Assembly (NCBI GenBank): GCA_910577175.1
Contig: CAJTLU010000002.1
Location: 124,001 to 188,000 of the forward strand
Reading direction: 5' to 3'
DNA length: 64,000 nucleotides
DNA from: an uncultured Lachnospiraceae bacterium
GTDB taxonomy: Bacteria > Bacillota > Clostridia > Lachnospirales > Lachnospiraceae
Shown here: piece by piece, positions 25,636 through 34,808 of the stretch
Layout of the letters: every line of letters starts with the position of its first letter
Position numbering within the stretch: position 1 is the first letter of the stretch
Notes under the pieces: model-generated
Databases searched by the model: none
The model's input: the letters and a program-made list of their open reading frames with translations, nothing else
What the model was told of the DNA's origin: nothing
Made by a program: the position numbers and the translations under genes

Positions 25636-27732
25636 ATGTGGAAACAGATGGAGAGGTATGTTTTTTTTCCGGTGCTTTTTTTTCTTCTGGCAGGTCTGTG
25701 TGCCTGTCAGAAGGAGAAGGAGGTAATAAAGGAAAAGGAGCCGGATTTTGTTTATCCGGCGGAAGAGGTGACGGCTTTTGGTCTGGGTGCGGACGGTTGT
25801 CTTTATGTCTGTGAGGCAGATGAAAGGATTTGCGGGTATGATAAGACGGGAGTACAGATAAAAGAGGTTCCGGCAGAACCCGGGAAGTATGAATGTCTCT
25901 GTGCGGCAGACGGCAAGCTGTACGCGGCTGTTTCCAGAACCGTCATGGAAAGCGGTTATGAAATTGAAAGCAGCCTGCTGGTGGAAATTTCACTGGCAGA
26001 CGGAAGCGTAAGGAGTTTATATGAGAATGCGCTGCCATCGACGATAACCGGTATGGAGCTGGTGAACGGGAGCCTGTATTTTCTGGAACTGGCGCCATAC
26101 AGTGAGGCGGAGGCGGCGGCGCTAAATGACCCGGAGGGCGGCTATCTCTACTATGGGGAAAGGCTGATGAAGATAGACCCTGCTGCCGGTGAAGCAGAGG
26201 AAATTACTGTAGAGCGGCTGAAGGGATTCTGTAAGAGGGACGAGGAAGGTCTTTGGCTGTATGCGTATGATATTGATATGGGAGAGTTTTATTTTACGGA
26301 GTATAATGTAAAGAGCGGGACATTCGGGGAAAGGCATCACGAGGGGCAGACGGTGGATAATTATATCAGGAACCTTGCCTATGACAATACCTGCGGGAAG
26401 CTTTTGTATGTGAATGAATTTAAAGCCGCCGTGCTGGCAGTCGAGCCTGAAAATGCGGGGAACCAGACCAGTGTATTCGGGACAACGGCACTGCTTAAGA
26501 ACTGGAGCGCCCTGCAGTACCAGGACGGCTATACCTATTTCCTTTCTGGAGGGAAGGTAACTAGGATAAGGAACAGTAACTATATCCGGGACAATGCCCC
26601 GTTAAAGATTTACAGTACCTCGTTTTATGACCTCCCGGAGGGAACCGGGTTTAACCTGAACCTGGAGCATGTGGATGAGGAAACGATGGCAATGGCACTG
26701 ATGGCGGGGGACAGTGACTATGACATGCTGGTCCTTTCCACGGCGGAGCCGTTAGCCCGCCAGATACGGCGGACCGGCGCCTATGAACCGTTAAACAAGG
26801 TGGAGGGTGTCGCAGAATATCTGGATACCGGCTTTGATTATATTAAGGAAGCCGCGACAGCGGAGAACGGGGCAGTCTGGATGCTGCCGTACGAGGTGGA
26901 CTCTACGGTGCTTCTGTATCATCCGGAGGTCTGCGCCCGGTACGGGACAGAGCTGGAAAGCGGGTATACCTATGAGAAGCTGCTTCAGCTGAACAGGGCA
27001 CTGGAGGCAGCGGAGGAGACAAATCCGGCGTACTATGAGCTGAATTCCTACAGATTGCTCGATGTAGCATTGGACCAGTATCTCGCGGATTATGCAGTTG
27101 TAAACGGTTCGGCGCAGTTTGACACGGAACTGTTCCGCCGCTATTCTATGCTGATAAAGGAGGAGTACGGACGAGAAAGGGTGTCGTCCCGGTATAGCCA
27201 GATTGCGCCCGGGAATATGATAAGCATGATTGGAAGGCCGGACGAGCAGATTGCCGCGGATTATGCGGAATACTATTCCAATGTGGCGGTGGCAATGGCA
27301 GATAAACTTTTTCTTTCCCGCAAGTATGGTCTTATAGGGGGGAGTACGTTCGGGATTTTTCAGTATGACTTTTTCAGGGTGAAGCCGCTTCCTTCCCTGG
27401 AGGAAGAGAACCCGCAGAAGAGTATTGCCGAGGCTGTTTTCCTTGTGCTGAATCCGAAGTCAAAGCATCTGGAAGAGGCAAAGGAGTATCTTTCGGTACT
27501 GGCAGAGCGTCTTGGCTCGGAGGAGAGCATCTACCGCACGAAGGAGCTTAGCGGGACTTATAATGCGCTTGAGCAGAGTGTTCATGCGCTTTACGGGGAT
27601 GCAAGAATTGTATTTTCCTATCCCGACGATGTGTTTCGGGCGGAATATGTAAAATATCTGCGTGGGGAAAAGACGTTGGATGAGGTGATACCGGAGTTAG
27701 AGCGGAAGCTGAATACATATTTGAAAGAATAA
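25636..27732 (+). CDS. Lipoprotein fusing a beta-propeller to a solute-binding domain
   Basis: A 698-residue lipoprotein (signal peptide, lipobox GLCAC near residue 24). Residues 45-320 have propeller-like repeats (LYVCEADERICGYD; GKLLYVNEFKAAVLAVE). Residues about 330-698 look like an extracellular solute-binding protein: SDYDMLVLSTAEPLARQI, WMLPYEVDSTVLLYHPEV, and a late segment about residues to be kept as LNPKSKHLEEAKEYL. No permease or ATPase genes are adjacent, so it may be a sensor or orphan receptor. Start at ATG 25636 after GGGGAGA. Confidence 0.7.
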   Translation: MWKQMERYVFFPVLFFLLAGLCACQKEKEVIKEKEPDFVYPAEEVTAFGLGADGCLYVCEADERICGYDKTGVQIKEVPAEPGKYECLCAADGKLYAAVSRTVMESGYEIESSLLVEISLADGSVRSLYENALPSTITGMELVNGSLYFLELAPYSEAEAAALNDPEGGYLYYGERLMKIDPAAGEAEEITVERLKGFCKRDEEGLWLYAYDIDMGEFYFTEYNVKSGTFGERHHEGQTVDNYIRNLAYDNTCGKLLYVNEFKAAVLAVEPENAGNQTSVFGTTALLKNWSALQYQDGYTYFLSGGKVTRIRNSNYIRDNAPLKIYSTSFYDLPEGTGFNLNLEHVDEETMAMALMAGDSDYDMLVLSTAEPLARQIRRTGAYEPLNKVEGVAEYLDTGFDYIKEAATAENGAVWMLPYEVDSTVLLYHPEVCARYGTELESGYTYEKLLQLNRALEAAEETNPAYYELNSYRLLDVALDQYLADYAVVNGSAQFDTELFRRYSMLIKEEYGRERVSSRYSQIAPGNMISMIGRPDEQIAADYAEYYSNVAVAMADKLFLSRKYGLIGGSTFGIFQYDFFRVKPLPSLEEENPQKSIAEAVFLVLNPKSKHLEEAKEYLSVLAERLGSEESIYRTKELSGTYNALEQSVHALYGDARIVFSYPDDVFRAEYVKYLRGEKTLDEVIPELERKLNTYLKE

Positions 27733-27797
27733 AATTATGATAGGTGTAATAGGGTGTTAAGGAGTATGCGTAGAAGTCTAAAGTTAAGGAGGATAAC

Positions 27798-28400
27798 ATG
27801 GGGAATATATCGTCCGGGCCGGAAAAAAAGTCATTAAAAGTCCGGTTCTATTTTATGTCGCTTTGGCTTTTATTTGTTCTGATTTTTTTGTTGACGGTTG
27901 ATGTACCTGTTTCTTTTTCCTCTGATGCAAAGTTTATTGGCTTTGCAGAATTATTCAGGCGTAATGTGTTATCGATGATATCGCTGGGTTGCGCGATAAT
28001 TAGCCTGATATTGGCTAAGAGCTTTCAATATCGGTGGGCTGGTGTTAAGAACCCGCCATATAAAATTAAATCAATTAAAAATGAAAACTACGAGTATCTT
28101 ACATTTTTGACCACATATATCATTCCGTTAATCTGTATTGATTTGACAAAAGTCCGTTATGTGCTGGTACTCACAGTATTATTGCTTATTATCGGATTCA
28201 TTTTTGTAAGGATGGAGCTGTATTATGGAAATCCTACGCTTGCTTTGATGGGATACAGGTTATATCGTGCTGAAATCGAAGGGATAAACCCGCCGGATGG
28301 TATTATTCTTATTACAAAAGACCGTTTGTCTGTGAATGCTTCAATTAAGTGGATAGAGATAGATGAATTTGTATGGATTGCTAAGGAGATTAATAAGTGA
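27798..28400 (+). CDS. kwaA: Kiwa defence membrane protein KwaA
   Basis: A 200-residue membrane protein with about four hydrophobic segments (25-45, 62-78, 108-122, 125-142) and a cytoplasmic C-terminus. Together with the overlapping DUF4868 gene it matches the two-gene Kiwa anti-phage system, in which the KwaA membrane component senses phage and KwaB blocks phage replication or transcription. Recognition rests mainly on the partner and arrangement. AGGAGG precedes ATG 27798. Codon use is more AT-rich than neighbours, consistent with transfer. Confidence 0.7.
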   Translation: MGNISSGPEKKSLKVRFYFMSLWLLFVLIFLLTVDVPVSFSSDAKFIGFAELFRRNVLSMISLGCAIISLILAKSFQYRWAGVKNPPYKIKSIKNENYEYLTFLTTYIIPLICIDLTKVRYVLVLTVLLLIIGFIFVRMELYYGNPTLALMGYRLYRAEIEGINPPDGIILITKDRLSVNASIKWIEIDEFVWIAKEINK

Positions 28401-29371
28401 CGACAGAAGAATTGAAAAATGAAATCAATGCGGTACTGACAGAGAAACATTCATTACAGATTTATTTACTTCTGAAGAAAAAGAATGAGAACTTTGAACT
28501 GCGGCTTGCCGATATCGAGGATGATGCTTCGCCAGAGCTTGAAAAAATGTTTGAAGAGTATATCCGTAGTCGTATTTCAGATAATGCAGAGTTACAGTTA
28601 TGCCAGCTGTCCACAGATGATGAAAGGGAAAATGCAATTTATCATTATGATTATGAAATATATCCGGAGGAACTAGATATTCTTAAAAGTTTTAATATAA
28701 CAGATGCAATAGATGGTGTTCAAAAGTTTAATTTTAAACAGGATGACTTACGTACATTATTTGGATATATCATTTACTTTGGCACCATGCAGAACGGGCT
28801 TGTGTTATTCAAAAAGCATTATCCAGTATTGTTGATAAAACGTGACAGCTTTTTGTTAGGAGCGAAAAAAGATAAAGAACGATTTGAAAAAATTTCAGGG
28901 GATGATATGATTCGTATGAACGGAACGGTTCAGGTTCTTCGTTTGGACGGTGAGCTTTATGTGATAGATATCCGGATGCTGGAACGGAATATGGGCTTTA
29001 CCGAATTAATTAGAAAGGCGGCGAATCTTGCCGTTGATGCAACAGAAAAGCTTGGTATAATAGAAAACATTGAGGTGTTAAGGGATTCTGCAGAAAAAAT
29101 CAGTTTTGCAAAGAAATTGTCTAAGGCTCAGAAGGCTTCACCTATTTTCAATCTGAACATTTCTAAAGAAGCAGTCGTCGAGTTTACGAAAACAACGCCG
29201 GAATTAAAAGGGAAATTTCAATATAGTGAAGATGGAACGACAATACGGCTGGGCAGCGGAAAGTCCAGGGATGCTTTTATAAAGCTTCTGAATGATTCAT
29301 TTTTGCGTTCGGAACTTACAACGCAATATTATGAGACATCTGCTAAGACACAATTGTACTCTGAGGCGTAA
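28397..29371 (+). CDS. kwaB: Kiwa defence protein KwaB (DUF4868)
   Basis: A 324-residue soluble protein of the DUF4868 type. The start is GTG 28397, overlapping the kwaA stop by four bases (GTGA). A central segment (LFKKHYPVLLIKRDSFLLG) is typical of the family as I recall it. In known Kiwa systems KwaB is the effector acting with membrane KwaA. Gene order, overlap and lengths (200 + 324) match. pyrE follows with its own promoter, so the pair is a self-contained insert. Confidence 0.75.
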   Translation: MTTEELKNEINAVLTEKHSLQIYLLLKKKNENFELRLADIEDDASPELEKMFEEYIRSRISDNAELQLCQLSTDDERENAIYHYDYEIYPEELDILKSFNITDAIDGVQKFNFKQDDLRTLFGYIIYFGTMQNGLVLFKKHYPVLLIKRDSFLLGAKKDKERFEKISGDDMIRMNGTVQVLRLDGELYVIDIRMLERNMGFTELIRKAANLAVDATEKLGIIENIEVLRDSAEKISFAKKLSKAQKASPIFNLNISKEAVVEFTKTTPELKGKFQYSEDGTTIRLGSGKSRDAFIKLLNDSFLRSELTTQYYETSAKTQLYSEA

Positions 29372-29414
29372 GTAATCATAAGGTAATGAAAGGCGGAATT
29401 ATTTCCGAAACGCA

Positions 29415-29443
29415 TTGAAAAAGCGCCGGGTTTATGGTAACAT
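29415..29443 (+). promoter_or_regulatory. Promoter of pyrE
   Basis: TTGAAA (29415-29420), 17 bases, TAACAT (29438-29443). A short palindrome GGCGGAAttatTTCCG lies just upstream. Confidence 0.6.
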
Positions 29444-29486
29444 AAGTAAAAAATGTGTAGAAGATGAATCCAGGAGGGCTGAGACA

Positions 29487-30161
29487 ATGGAACAGTACAA
29501 GCAGGAATTTATTGAGTTTATGGTGGACAGCAGGGTTTTGAAGTTCGGTGAGTTTACGCTTAAGAGCGGCAGGAAAGCACCGTTTTTTATGAATGCAGGT
29601 GCATATGTAACCGGCTCGCAGCTCAGGAAGCTCGGGGCATATTATGCAAAGGCAATCCACGACACCTACGGCGATGAGTTTGACGTACTATTCGGACCGG
29701 CCTACAAAGGAATCCCGTTAAGTGTAGCGACGGCGATGGCGTACAGTGAGCTTTACGGAAAGGATGTCAGGTATTGCTCTAACCGTAAGGAGGAAAAGGA
29801 CCACGGCGATGTCGGGATTCTCCTTGGGCATAAGCTGCAGGACGGCGACCGTGTGATTATGATTGAGGATGTTACTACCTCCGGCAAGTCGATGGAGGAG
29901 ACCGTGCCGATTGTGAAGGCGCAGGCAAAGGTAGAGATTAAGGGGCTGATTGTTTCCTTAGACCGTATGGAGCGCGGAAAGGGAGATAAGTGCGCGCTGG
30001 CTGAGGTGGCGGAAACCTATGGCTTCCCGACAGCGGCAATTGTCACTATGGCAGAGGTAATGGAGCATTTATACAATAAGCCGTATCAGGGTGAAATTGT
30101 AATTGACGATACGATTAAGAAGGCAATCGACGCCTATTATGTGCAGTATGGAGCAAAGTAG
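29487..30161 (+). CDS. pyrE: Orotate phosphoribosyltransferase
   Basis: Converts orotate and PRPP to OMP. The 224-residue protein has the PRPP motif VIMIEDVTTSGKS near residue 130 and the catalytic Lys region (NRKEEKDHG). ATG 29487 is chosen because AGGAGGG precedes it; an earlier in-frame start lies upstream of the promoter. It works downstream of the PyrKD enzyme encoded at 8350-10062 but is in a separate transcription unit. Confidence 0.93.
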   Translation: MEQYKQEFIEFMVDSRVLKFGEFTLKSGRKAPFFMNAGAYVTGSQLRKLGAYYAKAIHDTYGDEFDVLFGPAYKGIPLSVATAMAYSELYGKDVRYCSNRKEEKDHGDVGILLGHKLQDGDRVIMIEDVTTSGKSMEETVPIVKAQAKVEIKGLIVSLDRMERGKGDKCALAEVAETYGFPTAAIVTMAEVMEHLYNKPYQGEIVIDDTIKKAIDAYYVQYGAK

Positions 30162-30187
30162 CAGAGAGTGAGCAGAGGAGGCATTTT

Positions 30188-30343
30188 ATGCAGGACGAAA
30201 AAATTTACAAGACAATGGCATCTGTAGGAGTCTGGGACCTGGTATTAGGAATTGTAACGGTAATTACCGGCGCACTCGTAGGAGCTGCGCTGATTGTGAA
30301 CGCTGCAAGACTGTTGAAGAAAAAGACGGAGATTATGTTCTAA
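30188..30343 (+). CDS. Small single-pass membrane protein, 51 aa
   Basis: ATG 30188 follows AGAGGAGG and encodes 51 residues with one transmembrane helix (about 15-40, VWDLVLGIVTVITGALVGAA) and a Lys-rich cytoplasmic end (RLLKKKTEIMF). It lies 26 bases after pyrE, probably in the same transcript. No family is recognised. Confidence 0.65.
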   Translation: MQDEKIYKTMASVGVWDLVLGIVTVITGALVGAALIVNAARLLKKKTEIMF

Positions 30344-30401
30344 GTCAGCAACAAAAACAGTTTTTTCAATACGACATTTTTTCAGAGGGAAGCAAGATTG
30401 T

Positions 30402-31404
30402 ATGAGCAACGGAGCTTATGATGAAAAATCGGTAATTCGCAATGTAATTATTTCAAGCCAACACTTGGACAAAAAAAGCTCCAATCGTATTGAGGATATC
30501 GTCTCGGATATATGCGGTTTGCAGTATGATCCGAATCCTACCATCCATTTGAATCATTATATGATGCTTTGGAATAGAAAAAAGGACTTTGCTGCCCCGG
30601 ACCTGGATGTTGCAGCATATAAAGAGTTTAAAATTACGGAAGCATTTACTTTTAAGCGCAATATGTTTTTTGTTCCAACGAATGAATTTGCAATTTATCG
30701 TGCCGCACTAAAGGATGTTGTAAGATGGGGTTCTTCGGATGAAAGCTGGTTAGCAGCGGCGAACAGTCCAAGCGACCTGGCCGCCGAAGAGGAATTGAAA
30801 AAGGGGCTAAAGGATCAGCCTGGTATGACCACCAACCAAATTTGGGAGTGCTTGCATTTATCAGATGAATGGGATGCGTATGTAAAAGGAAGAAGAGCGG
30901 GCGATTTCAGCTTTGAGCTGCCCATATCCCGTGCATATATCTCATATAACAGGAATCCCGACTGCCGAAGTTACGCCTTTCTTTTCTAAATTGGAGCAAG
31001 AAGGAAAAATATCGCCGGTGAAGGTTGGAAAAAAGTCATATTACATCCACGCGTCAAAGATAGACCTGCTTGATAAGTGTGCAGACCAGGACAGCGAAGA
31101 GGTCCGTCTCATTTCCCCTATGGATATTCTTGTGCGAGACCAGACATGGCTGAAAACATTTTTTGACTATTCCTATACATTTGAGTATTTCAAGAAAAAG
31201 GGGATGAAATGGCCGCTGTCGATTCTTGTAGGAAATCGGTTTGTAGGGTATTTTGATTGCAAGATGGAGTGGCGAACCAAGAGATTCCTAATAAAAGAGA
31301 AAAACATATTTGATTCCGCTTTTAACAATCACAAGGGTGTCGAACTTGCATTACAAGATTTAGCTGCTTTTCATGGGGCAGAGGATATTGTTGAAAAGAG
31401 GTAG
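30402..31404 (+). pseudogene. AlkZ/YcaQ-like (HTH_42) protein, frameshifted
   Basis: Two overlapping frames together give one protein of the winged-helix HTH_42 family, whose characterised members are DNA glycosylases for cross-links (AlkZ, YcaQ). The first frame (from ATG 30402, near AGGGAAGC) covers the N-terminal part; the second resumes at about 30935-30950 (HISHITGIPTAEVTPFF) and ends in DILVRDQTWLKTFFDYSYTF, typical of the family's C-terminal half. One indel explains the break. The total is shorter than some family members (about 330 residues). Confidence 0.65.
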
Positions 31405-31514
31405 TTACGAGTATGAGTAGTGTCCTTTTGCAGCACAACTGGAGTTGTCTGAAGTAAAGGATGTCTTAATCCAGAGGCGCTGCTATTGACGCGCTTCATA
31501 CGAAAATGAACAGC

Positions 31515-31558
31515 AAACGGCGGTTTTGAAACAACGGATTTCAAAACCGCCGTTTTTT
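31515..31558. terminator. Bidirectional intrinsic terminator
   Basis: AAACGGCGGTTTTGAAA pairs with TTTCAAAACCGCCGTTT (17 bp perfect) with T runs after it and A runs before it. It can end the rightward AlkZ-like transcript and the leftward glmS transcript. Confidence 0.85.
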
Positions 31559-31694
31559 GTTTGCCCAGCTGAACGCGGAGCTCCTGAACGGCGTTGACAG
31601 GGACACACCCCGCGCTGGTAGTCTTTGTAAAGTGCCAAAGTATAAAAGCCTTTAGCAGTGTGTTTTTCTGATAGGAGCTAATCCTATGAAGCTA

Positions 31695-33533
31695 TTATTC
31701 CACTGTTACTGATTTTGCAAGGTTTCTCGGCTGGTCTACATCAAGTCCCCGGTAGGAGGAGGTGTAGTAGGCAATCAGCTGCAGGATAACTGCCGCGGTA
31801 AACGGGGTAAACTCGCTCCCGGTTTCCGGCAGGGGAATCAGTACGTCGGCAATGGATTTATCAACCGAAGGTGCATTCTGCGGCGTAGTAATCAGAATGA
31901 CAAAGGCGCCGCGGGCGCAGACCTCCTTTACGTTGGAAATCATCTTGGCAAATACGTCCGGCTGGGTTGCCAGGGCGACAACCGGGATGCCGGTTGTCAC
32001 AAGGGAAAGCGTTCCGTGTTTCAGCTCGCCTGCGGCATAGGCTTCGGAGTGGATGTAGCTGATTTCCTTCAGCTTGATGGAAGCCTCGCAGGAGAGGGCG
32101 TAGTCAAGACCTCTGCCGATAAAGAACAAATCGTGGGAAGGGGTCAGTCGCTTGCTGAGCTCCTTTGTGATGTCTTTGTTTAGTAAAGCCTCCTCAATAG
32201 CGTCCGGAACTTTTACAAGCGCGTCCATGTAAGCCGAGCACTGTTCTGCGGAGAGCCTTCCCTTGGCGTAGGCGAACCGGAAAGCAATCAGATAAAAGGC
32301 AGCAAGCTGTGCCGTATACGCTTTGGTGCTGGCAACGGCGATTTCAGGACCGGCATGGGTATAAAGGACATAATCGCTTTCCCTGGCGATAGAGGAGCCC
32401 TTTACATTGACAATCGAAAGCGTCCTTGCTCCCTTTTCACGGGAGAGGCGCACAGCGGCAAGCGTATCTGCGGTTTCGCCGGACTGGGAAACTGTAATCA
32501 CCAGTGTCCGCCCGTCGATAATCGGGTCTTCATAGCGGAATTCGGAAGCAATTTCTACCGTAACCGGGATGCGGAGCAGCCGTTCCATTAAAATCCTGCC
32601 GGCTAGTCCTGCATGCATTGCCGTCCCGCAGGCGGTAATAATGACGCGGTCTGCGGAAAGGAATAGTTCATCCGGAATCGCGTCGTCGGAAAAGCTTGGA
32701 AGGAGAAGTTCGCCTTCTTTTTTAATGCGTGGCTTTAAGGTGCGGAGCACCGCTTCCGGCTGTTCATGGATTTCTTTTAGCATATAGTGCTTGTAGCCGT
32801 TTTTTTGTGCCGCGGACATATCCCAGTTGACGCTCAACATCTGCGGCATGACCGGTTCGCCTTTTAAGTCGGTGACGGTGACGGAGTTTTTCGTGAGCTT
32901 TGCAATCTGGTTTTCCGGCAGTACAAAATATTCCTTGGAGTAGCGTAAGAGCGCAACCATATCAGAGGCAACGACAGAGCCCTCTTCCGTGTTGCAGATT
33001 ACGAGCGGGCTGCCCTTGCGGATGCAGTAAATAACGTCCGGCTGGTCCGCAAATAAAATACAGAACGCGTAAGCGCCCTCCAGACGCCCGGCTACCTTTT
33101 TGATAGCATCGTAGGCGTCGCCCTTATAAAGGCTGTCGATGAGCATCGCGGCGATTTCCGTATCGGTCTGGGAAACCGGGGTGCGCCCGGTCTTTGCAAG
33201 CTCTCCTGCAAGCTCATGGTAGTTTTCTATAATACCGTTATGAATCAGGGTAACGCGCCCTGCGTGATGCGGGTGTGCGTTCGGTACGGTGACGCCGCCG
33301 TGAGTCGCCCAGCGGGTGTGCCCGATGCCACAGCCGGAGTCCAAAGAAGCCGGTACGATGTTTCTTAATTCGGACACCTTTCCGACAGATTTTATGAGTT
33401 TCACCGGGGTATCTTCCTTAACAAAGCAGGCAATTCCGGCACTGTCATAGCCGCGGTATTCCAATGCCGCAAGTCCTTCTAACAGAACCTCCTTGGCATC
33501 CAGATAGCCGGTAAATCCAATAATTCCACACAT
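31695..33533 (-). CDS. glmS: Glucosamine-6-phosphate synthase
   Basis: GlmS makes glucosamine-6-phosphate from fructose-6-phosphate and glutamine for cell-wall synthesis. The 612-residue protein has an N-terminal glutaminase (Cys2 nucleophile in MCGIIGFTG, then HTRWATHG), two SIS domains (SQSGETADT; ACGTAMHA) and the conserved C-terminal VDQPRNLAKSVTVE. ATG 33533 follows AAGGATAT. The 5' region holds a glmS ribozyme (33650-33803), so the message should be cleaved when the product accumulates. Confidence 0.97.
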   Translation of the reverse strand: MCGIIGFTGYLDAKEVLLEGLAALEYRGYDSAGIACFVKEDTPVKLIKSVGKVSELRNIVPASLDSGCGIGHTRWATHGGVTVPNAHPHHAGRVTLIHNGIIENYHELAGELAKTGRTPVSQTDTEIAAMLIDSLYKGDAYDAIKKVAGRLEGAYAFCILFADQPDVIYCIRKGSPLVICNTEEGSVVASDMVALLRYSKEYFVLPENQIAKLTKNSVTVTDLKGEPVMPQMLSVNWDMSAAQKNGYKHYMLKEIHEQPEAVLRTLKPRIKKEGELLLPSFSDDAIPDELFLSADRVIITACGTAMHAGLAGRILMERLLRIPVTVEIASEFRYEDPIIDGRTLVITVSQSGETADTLAAVRLSREKGARTLSIVNVKGSSIARESDYVLYTHAGPEIAVASTKAYTAQLAAFYLIAFRFAYAKGRLSAEQCSAYMDALVKVPDAIEEALLNKDITKELSKRLTPSHDLFFIGRGLDYALSCEASIKLKEISYIHSEAYAAGELKHGTLSLVTTGIPVVALATQPDVFAKMISNVKEVCARGAFVILITTPQNAPSVDKSIADVLIPLPETGSEFTPFTAAVILQLIAYYTSSYRGLDVDQPRNLAKSVTVE

Positions 33534-33649
33534 AATTTTATATCCTTTCCGTGCAAAAAAGCACAACAAATACAAAGGACACGGAAGTGTCCCGACAACG
33601 GGAAATACAGACTCCGTTTCTATGCCTTTGTTGCATGGTTGCCCATGTT

Positions 33650-33803
33650 TTTCTCATAGAATGCGCAGCGGAGCGCTGCGGAACGGCATCCGCCGAATTT
33701 TCGATCACCGTTCACCTCGTCGACCGGCTTGTGGCGTCTCCCAGGCGCTGATCTCACAAAAAGTCACCCGCGAAGGAGAAAGCCGCAATATGGTACATGG
33801 CGC
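33650..33803 (-). ncRNA. glmS ribozyme
   Basis: Read on the minus strand, the RNA has TTA-GCGCC at the cleavage site (between 33804 and 33803), a second AGCGCC at about 33730, GTCGACGAGG, and the hallmark ATCGAAAATTCGGCGGATGCC split over two stretches ending near 33680, followed by a GCAGCGctccGCTGC P4 stem. These match the self-cleaving glmS ribozyme, which uses GlcN6P as cofactor. Its location 117 bases before glmS is as expected. Confidence 0.93.
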
Positions 33804-33871
33804 TAATAGTATCCTATGTAAGCCCGCAGATTTTGTGCAGGATACAAGAGGAAAGCATTTCTGCATGTATT

Positions 33872-33900
33872 ACTATAGCAGATGCAGGGGAGAAAGGCAA
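33872..33900 (-). promoter_or_regulatory. Promoter of glmS
   Basis: Minus strand TTGCCT (33900-33895), 17 bases, TATAGT (33877-33872). The -35 is seven bases from the palindrome at 33908-33965. The leader of about 60 nt before the ribozyme would be released on cleavage. Confidence 0.75.
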
Positions 33901-33907
33901 GCAAAAT

Positions 33908-33965
33908 CTTGAGTTTCCACATTTTTGGATGACCCGGAAGGGTACGCAAAATGCGGAAGCTCAAG
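33908..33965. repeat. Promoter-upstream palindrome, compact copy
   Basis: CTTGAGTTTCCACATTTTT (left) mirrors CAAAATGCGGAAGCTCAAG (right). It separates leftward glmS and the rightward two-component operon. Confidence 0.75.
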
Positions 33966-34103
33966 GGGAGAACTATAGTTTTGTATCGCCTCTTATTCCC
34001 GGAAAGCCGTCATTTCATTCCTTTTCACAAAAATGGCGGAAAAATCTGCCGATATAATAAATAGCTGCCCAAACAGGCAGGATAGAAGCAGAGGTGATAT
34101 AGT

Positions 34104-34808
34104 TTGAAGATAGCAGTGGTCGATGATGAAAAAGTGATAAGAGAGCAAATCTGCGCACGGATAGAAAAGCAGATGCCGGGGGAGTGTCCGGCGGCCTATG
34201 CCTCAGGCGAGGAGCTGCTTGCCTCCGGAGAGCGGTTTGACATCGTTTTCCTTGACATACAGATGGATGGCAGAAATGGCATCGAGACGGCGAAGTGCCT
34301 GCGGAAGCAGCAGGAGGAAACCGTCCTGATTTTCGTCACAGGCATCCGTGAGTATGTGTTTGACGCGCTTGACCTGTATGCTTTCCAGTATCTGTTAAAG
34401 CCCTTGGAGGAGAAAAAACTTGCCGAGGTGCTAAAAAGGGCAGAAAAAGAGGTGCAGAAAAAGAAAGAGCAGCGGGGGCTTTTTATTAAGACACGGAACC
34501 TTACGCTTTCCCAGGCAGACATTTTGTATATCGAGAGCAAGGCGAAAAAGGTAGAAATCCATGTTGCGGGCGCAAGGGAAAGCATAGAAATTTATGCGTC
34601 GATGGAGGAACTCCATAAAGAGCTCGGGGAGGATTTTTACCGCTGCCACCGGGCGTATATCGTAAATATGGCATATGTTGCGGAATATAGCAGCGATAGT
34701 ATCCTGCTTACGAATGGGGATAAGGTTTATCTGGCAAAAAAGAAGTATGGGGAGTTTGTAAAAGCGTATATGTGGTATCTGCAGAAGGGAGGGGTACCTG
34801 GTGTATAA
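34104..34808 (+). CDS. LytTR-family response regulator
   Basis: A 234-residue regulator with receiver domain 1-120 (acidic pocket DDE, phospho-accepting Asp51 in FLDIQMDG, Lys in LLKPL) and C-terminal LytTR DNA-binding domain (about 137-232; YRCHRAYIVNM). It starts at TTG 34104 after GAGGTG. It would respond to the kinase encoded next, whose start overlaps its stop by eight bases. The architecture matches AgrA-type regulators in peptide or envelope signalling. Confidence 0.9.
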   Translation: MKIAVVDDEKVIREQICARIEKQMPGECPAAYASGEELLASGERFDIVFLDIQMDGRNGIETAKCLRKQQEETVLIFVTGIREYVFDALDLYAFQYLLKPLEEKKLAEVLKRAEKEVQKKKEQRGLFIKTRNLTLSQADILYIESKAKKVEIHVAGARESIEIYASMEELHKELGEDFYRCHRAYIVNMAYVAEYSSDSILLTNGDKVYLAKKKYGEFVKAYMWYLQKGGVPGV

